DNA from: UBA1858 sp964636225
GTDB taxonomy: Bacteria > Pseudomonadota > Gammaproteobacteria > UBA4575
NCBI GenBank assembly: GCA_964636225.1
Contig: CAZWQM010000038.1
Location: forward strand, 1 to 9,468
Direction of reading: 5' to 3'
DNA length: 9,468 bases
The translations under genes and the position numbers were made by a program. Positions 6,806-9,468 of the stretch are shown one piece after another (the stretch's first letter is position 1; each line of letters opens with the position of its first letter). The notes beneath the pieces are model-generated. The model was not told where the DNA came from. It did not search any database and was given only the letters and a program-made list of their open reading frames with translations.

Positions 6806-7888
6806 TTATCGTCCACCAGGGATTGAACTGGCATCTAAGAATTTATCGTAATATATACTGTCTTCATCAATTCCTCCAGACTTTAGCAGCTCGATGGCAG
6901 AATCGATCATAGGAGGTGGCCCACACAGGTAACCCTGAGCATCTTTAAGGTTGATACTTGAGGTATCCATATACGTTTGTTTAAAGTAATCGGTTACGTA
7001 GCCTGTAGGCCCTGCCCATGAAGCACCTTCCGGAAGGGCAGAAAGGACTGTAACGTATTCAAATTTATAGCCTTTATGCCATTTTTCTTTAATCTGCTGC
7101 ATCTCAGCATCGCAATACAAATCTTTTTCAGTTTGCGCACCAAACAGAAAAATACAATCACGCTCAACCTGCTCAAGTACACACTCTTCCAGAATGGCTT
7201 TGATCGCACTCATACCACTTCCGCCCGCCATACATACCATTTGCGAGCTGCTCGAACGATGGTAAAACTGACCATAAGGTGCAGCCACATTCACTTCAGT
7301 ACCCACTCTGTCTTCGGCAAAAAGCCATTCAGTAAATTCACCACCCGGCACTCTACGAATATAAAAGCTGAATTCTCTATCCTTTTCATTCTTGGGTGCT
7401 TTTGCAAATGAGTATGACCTAGGAGTAGAAATATCTTTTACTGAAATCTCGGCGTATTGACCGGCCATCATTTCACGTTTAAAACTGGTGTCACATTTAA
7501 TAACAAGTTCTTTTATGTCGTGTGTCAATTGATTTACTTGGGCTATCTTGCCTTTCAACTGAAGTAGCTGTGTCGCTGGAGCATCGCTCATTTCAACTTC
7601 TACCTCTATATATGACTTCAAGACAGACTGACACGCAAGCACAGTTCCTGCTTTCAGCTGGTCACCATCCAGAACATATGAAAAATCGGTTAGCGCCTTG
7701 ATTTTGCCTTTCTTAACCACACATTTGCAGCTGCCACAACTCCCCACTCGACAATCATGTGGCCATGCGAGCCCTGCACCCAGTGCAGCTTTTAATAAAT
7801 TTTCACCTGCTTTAACGGTAATTTTAGCTACACCATTGTTAACTGACGCAACGTGGTCCTGTTTCTTGTTTCCAAATAGTCCAAACAT
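6806..7888 (-). CDS. 2Fe-2S ferredoxin / FAD / NAD(P)H oxidoreductase (monooxygenase-reductase type)
   Basis: A 360-residue electron-transfer flavoprotein carrying electrons from NAD(P)H through FAD to a plant-type 2Fe-2S cluster. The N-terminal ferredoxin domain (about 12-100) has ligands Cys46, Cys51, Cys54 and Cys86 (C-x4-C-x2-C-x31-C). The FAD domain (about 108-210) has RSYS (157-160) and PGGEFTEWL (181-189). The NAD(P)H domain (about 215-345) has GGSGMSAIK (222-230) and CGPPPMI (322-328). Domain order matches reductase subunits of soluble di-iron monooxygenases and related oxygenases (MmoC, DmpP, XylA types). No hydroxylase gene is visible, so the electron acceptor is unknown. No signal peptide; cytoplasmic. 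The SD before the start is poor. A terminator 38 bp upstream separates it from the GST-like gene, so it probably has its own promoter in the AT-rich stretch at about 7890-7925. Confidence 0.9.
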   Translation of the reverse strand: MFGLFGNKKQDHVASVNNGVAKITVKAGENLLKAALGAGLAWPHDCRVGSCGSCKCVVKKGKIKALTDFSYVLDGDQLKAGTVLACQSVLKSYIEVEVEMSDAPATQLLQLKGKIAQVNQLTHDIKELVIKCDTSFKREMMAGQYAEISVKDISTPRSYSFAKAPKNEKDREFSFYIRRVPGGEFTEWLFAEDRVGTEVNVAAPYGQFYHRSSSSQMVCMAGGSGMSAIKAILEECVLEQVERDCIFLFGAQTEKDLYCDAEMQQIKEKWHKGYKFEYVTVLSALPEGASWAGPTGYVTDYFKQTYMDTSSINLKDAQGYLCGPPPMIDSAIELLKSGGIDEDSIYYDKFLDASSIPGGR

Positions 7889-7925
7889 GATTTCAATAGG
7901 GTTTATATAAATTTGCTATAAAAAC

Positions 7926-7961
7926 AAAAACGCACAGTCACATAAACTGTGCGTTTTTTTT
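7926..7961. terminator. Rho-independent terminator between GST-like and reductase genes
   Basis: CGCACAGT (7931-7938) pairs with ACTGTGCG (7946-7953) around a 7-nt loop. The stem is extended by A5 on the left and T8 on the right, so U tracts follow it on either strand. In the direction of the minus-strand genes it begins 15 bp after the GST-like stop, ending the haemoglobin/ferredoxin/GST-like transcript before the reductase gene. Confidence 0.9.
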
Positions 7962-7976
7962 AACTAAGAATATGTG

Positions 7977-8630
7977 CTAGGTATTAATTGATATTCCCTT
8001 CAAAGTACCTGAAGCAACATCGGCTGCTGAAGGTAACACTGTAAATGGAATAATCTTTTCCTTACTGGTACTTGGGTGAGACTTCACTTTATCGTACCAC
8101 TTAGCCACACCAGGACGAGAGCTAATCAAGTCTCCTGCTCCACCAATTTCAATCAGGTTACAACATGCTGACCAGTGGATATCTGCCAAAGAAAAATCAC
8201 CGCAGATAAAATCACCTTTTCTTGGTGGGTTGATGACTTGCTTCTCAAGCCCCTCAAACAAAGGCATTAAAGCATCTTTGTTGATAGAGTCACCAATATT
8301 GGGAGCAACACTTTCAGTAGCGATAATGGCCCATTGATACATAATGGCTCGGCTAACTCCGTTACGTGGAACCAGTGACGGACCAAAACCTTTATCATCG
8401 AGGTATGACATTACTGCATACGTGCCGTAAACAACAAAGTCGATATCCTGTAACACAGGCCCGATACCATAAGGGGAGATTGCACGAAAACCACTATCAT
8501 TTAGATCTGAAATAACTTCAGTATCAATATCAACTCCCTTTTCAGCTGCAGTCTGTAGACACTTGCCTGTGTTAGGGCAACTTGGGTGTCCACGCAGAAT
8601 CATTTTTGTTCCTAATTTATCTCCGATCAT
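7977..8630 (-). CDS. Glutathione S-transferase-like protein with altered glutathione site
   Basis: A 217-residue protein with the GST fold: a thioredoxin-like N-terminal domain (about 10-80) with HPSCPNTGKCL, SPYGIGPVLQD (cis-Pro59 in GPVL) and YAVMSYL, then an all-helical C-terminal domain with FSLADIHWSA (146-155), including the conserved Asp150. In typical GSTs the segment after the third strand reads ES(R/T)AI, binding the gamma-glutamyl group of glutathione; here it is GTYAV (69-73), so that site is altered. Cys18 and Cys24 flank PNTGK near the position of the catalytic Ser or Cys, so thiol chemistry is possible. The start at 8630 follows an AGGGGGA Shine-Dalgarno. It is last in the operon with ferredoxin and truncated haemoglobin, 102 bp after the ferredoxin gene. 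Substrate is unknown. Confidence 0.8.
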   Translation of the reverse strand: MIGDKLGTKMILRGHPSCPNTGKCLQTAAEKGVDIDTEVISDLNDSGFRAISPYGIGPVLQDIDFVVYGTYAVMSYLDDKGFGPSLVPRNGVSRAIMYQWAIIATESVAPNIGDSINKDALMPLFEGLEKQVINPPRKGDFICGDFSLADIHWSACCNLIEIGGAGDLISSRPGVAKWYDKVKSHPSTSKEKIIPFTVLPSAADVASGTLKGISINT

Positions 8631-8732
8631 ATTCTTCCCCCTAATTCAATAACCCCACTTTTTTATCTACCTTACGATAAGTGGCTGGAATTTGCGAGAC
8701 TATTGATTAGCTTTCTTTAGTTAATTTACTGG

Positions 8733-8912
8733 TTAGTCTTCAATTTTAATCGCGCCAGAAGGGCACTGCGCAACGGTGGCACGAATTTCATCTTCAGGTG
8801 CTCCTGACTCATCTATAACAAAACTGCCATCGACAACTTTGAACACATTTGGAGAACCTTCAACACACTTTCCTGCATGAATACAGGTATTTTCATCCCA
8901 AGTTATTTTCAT
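8733..8912 (-). CDS. Small single-cluster ferredoxin (Fer4_19-like)
   Basis: A 59-residue acidic ferredoxin. It has Cys10 and Cys16 in CIHAGKC, the sequence SPNVF, and Cys50-Pro in QCPSGAI. This C-x5-C...CP layout is that of divergent mono-cluster ferredoxins and of the small ferredoxins that serve cytochromes P450. The position where a classical 4Fe-4S protein has its extra cysteine (the X of C-x2-X-x2-C) is Ala13, so three cysteine ligands and a [3Fe-4S] cluster are likely, by inference. A strong GAGGAG Shine-Dalgarno lies 8-9 nt before the ATG at 8910-8912. It is 27 bp downstream of the truncated haemoglobin gene and co-directional, so clearly in the same operon. Likely job: cytoplasmic electron carrier to the haemoglobin or an unseen oxygenase. 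Confidence 0.9.
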   Translation of the reverse strand: MKITWDENTCIHAGKCVEGSPNVFKVVDGSFVIDESGAPEDEIRATVAQCPSGAIKIED

Positions 8913-8939
8913 GATCGTAACTCCTCTGTAGTTATATTG

Positions 8940-9302
8940 TTACACCCCGACAATTTCAGACTTCATTGAATATAGAATGCATAGGCACTCATCTTTTTCT
9001 TTTTGACCAATATTGTTTTTATCCAGGGCAGCCAGTACATCGTCGCATACTGCCACGAACTCTTCGTCACTGATATTCATTCCAGTATGTGCAGTTAACA
9101 TGTCCTGGCCAGTGTATGTTTCTGGGCCGCCGATACCAGCACCAAAAAATTCACGCACTAGTCGCTTAACATTTTCTGGATCACTTTGTTTGTATCTTTG
9201 CTTGATTTTAGGATTAGAAGTATGGTTTTTCCATATATCTTCAACAATCGCTGCAATACCTTCAGCACCACCAAGGCGCACATACAAGCTAGCATCACTC
9301 AT
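8940..9302 (-). CDS. Truncated haemoglobin, group I-like
   Basis: A 120-residue two-over-two globin, the usual length for group I truncated haemoglobins. It has LYVRLGGAEGI at the N-terminus, the EFFGAGIGGPETYTG loop (51-65) and the proximal haem ligand His72 in MLTAHTGM. By ungapped comparison with mycobacterial HbN (EDFY and QVEFF), the distal B10 Tyr corresponds to Trp24 (EDIW) and the E11 Gln to Val49, so the usual polar distal pair seems absent. Such globins bind O2 and NO and can detoxify NO when a reductase supplies electrons. The ATG at 9300-9302 follows GAGGAG (9311-9316) at 8 nt. It heads the operon with ferredoxin and the GST-like protein. Assignment to the family is firm; the function is inferred. 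Confidence 0.92.
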   Translation of the reverse strand: MSDASLYVRLGGAEGIAAIVEDIWKNHTSNPKIKQRYKQSDPENVKRLVREFFGAGIGGPETYTGQDMLTAHTGMNISDEEFVAVCDDVLAALDKNNIGQKEKDECLCILYSMKSEIVGV

Positions 9303-9409
9303 TTTATAAACTCCTCAATTTCAATTTATCGCTGATTTATACAAATTATCTTTCAAATTAGACCGAATCTATAGATAAAATATGACCTAATTTATTCTAC
9401 TTACCGGGT
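9303..9409 (-). promoter_or_regulatory. AT-rich leader/promoter region of the haemoglobin operon
   Basis: On the minus strand a possible -10, TATAAA (9336-9341), lies about 34 bp before the haemoglobin ATG, with no convincing -35 at 17 bp. Upstream, two imperfect direct copies of GGTC followed by an AT-rich ATTT stretch are spaced 23 bp apart on the minus strand (within about 9352-9390) and could be an activator site. I could not match it to FNR, NsrR or IscR boxes. Confidence 0.3.
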
Positions 9410-9468
9410 CTAGGCGTAGCCGGCGATTTCGTTGATTCGGGCTGCGACCTTTCGCTCGCCTTCCGACG
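9410..9468 (-). CDS. Possible C-terminal fragment of an upstream gene
   Basis: One minus-strand frame is open from the window edge to a TAG at 9410-9412 and encodes SEGERKVAARINEIAGYA, a plausible helical protein C-terminus. The stretch is much richer in G+C than its neighbours, mainly at third codon positions. Eighteen full codons cannot be assigned to a family, and a second frame is also open to a TAG at about 9400. Treat as tentative. Confidence 0.25.
   Translation of the reverse strand, partial: SEGERKVAARINEIAGYA

Noticed and set aside
9310..9400. NsrR, FNR or IscR operator upstream of the haemoglobin gene
   Set aside because: I looked for the known palindromes on both strands and found only loose AT-rich similarity.

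Overview
The window looks like core chromosome of a gammaproteobacterium of moderate, slightly AT-leaning composition. Support comes from the divergent guaBA / xseA arrangement, the dksA-gluQ pair, and proteins closely resembling the E. coli GuaA, GuaB, XseA, DksA and GluQ families. I cannot fix the genus from sequence alone. There are no tRNA or rRNA genes, insertion sequences, CRISPR arrays or phage genes, and no gene-free stretch over 300 bases.

Layout. (1) 1-3080, minus strand: guaB then guaA, the two-step IMP to XMP to GMP pathway. guaA loses only its last few codons at the window edge. A near-consensus promoter with a GC-rich discriminator lies just upstream of guaB. (2) 3174-4586, plus: xseA, the large subunit of exonuclease VII, divergent from guaB. 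(3) 4653-6487, plus: dksA, then gluQ (tRNA-Asp glutamyl-queuosine synthetase), ending at a strong symmetrical terminator. This DksA has a long lysine/alanine-rich, histone-H1-like N-terminal extension. An 18-bp tandem repeat in that extension broke the assembly, leaving 100 Ns of almost certainly arbitrary length that put the two halves artificially out of frame. gluQ has no ATG, GTG or TTG in a usable position; an ATT codon is the best start. (4) 6541-9302, minus: five genes that read like a redox module. In transcription order they are a truncated haemoglobin, a 59-residue single-cluster ferredoxin, a GST-fold protein with an altered glutathione site, (after a terminator) a 2Fe-2S/FAD/NAD(P)H reductase of the monooxygenase-reductase type, and a 71-residue two-helix membrane protein. 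(5) 9303-9468: an AT-rich promoter-like leader, then a GC-rich tail that may hold the 3' end of another minus-strand gene.

How they may work together. The first half is nucleotide and stringent-response housekeeping: DksA with ppGpp controls promoters with GC-rich discriminators, which the guaBA promoter here has. The second half has electron-transfer parts (NAD(P)H reductase, ferredoxin) beside a haem protein and a GST-like protein, suggesting NO/O2 chemistry or service to an oxygenase encoded elsewhere. No oxygenase catalytic subunit is visible here, so that role is inference. The best candidates for something undescribed are the histone-tailed DksA and the haemoglobin/ferredoxin/GST-like/reductase cluster.
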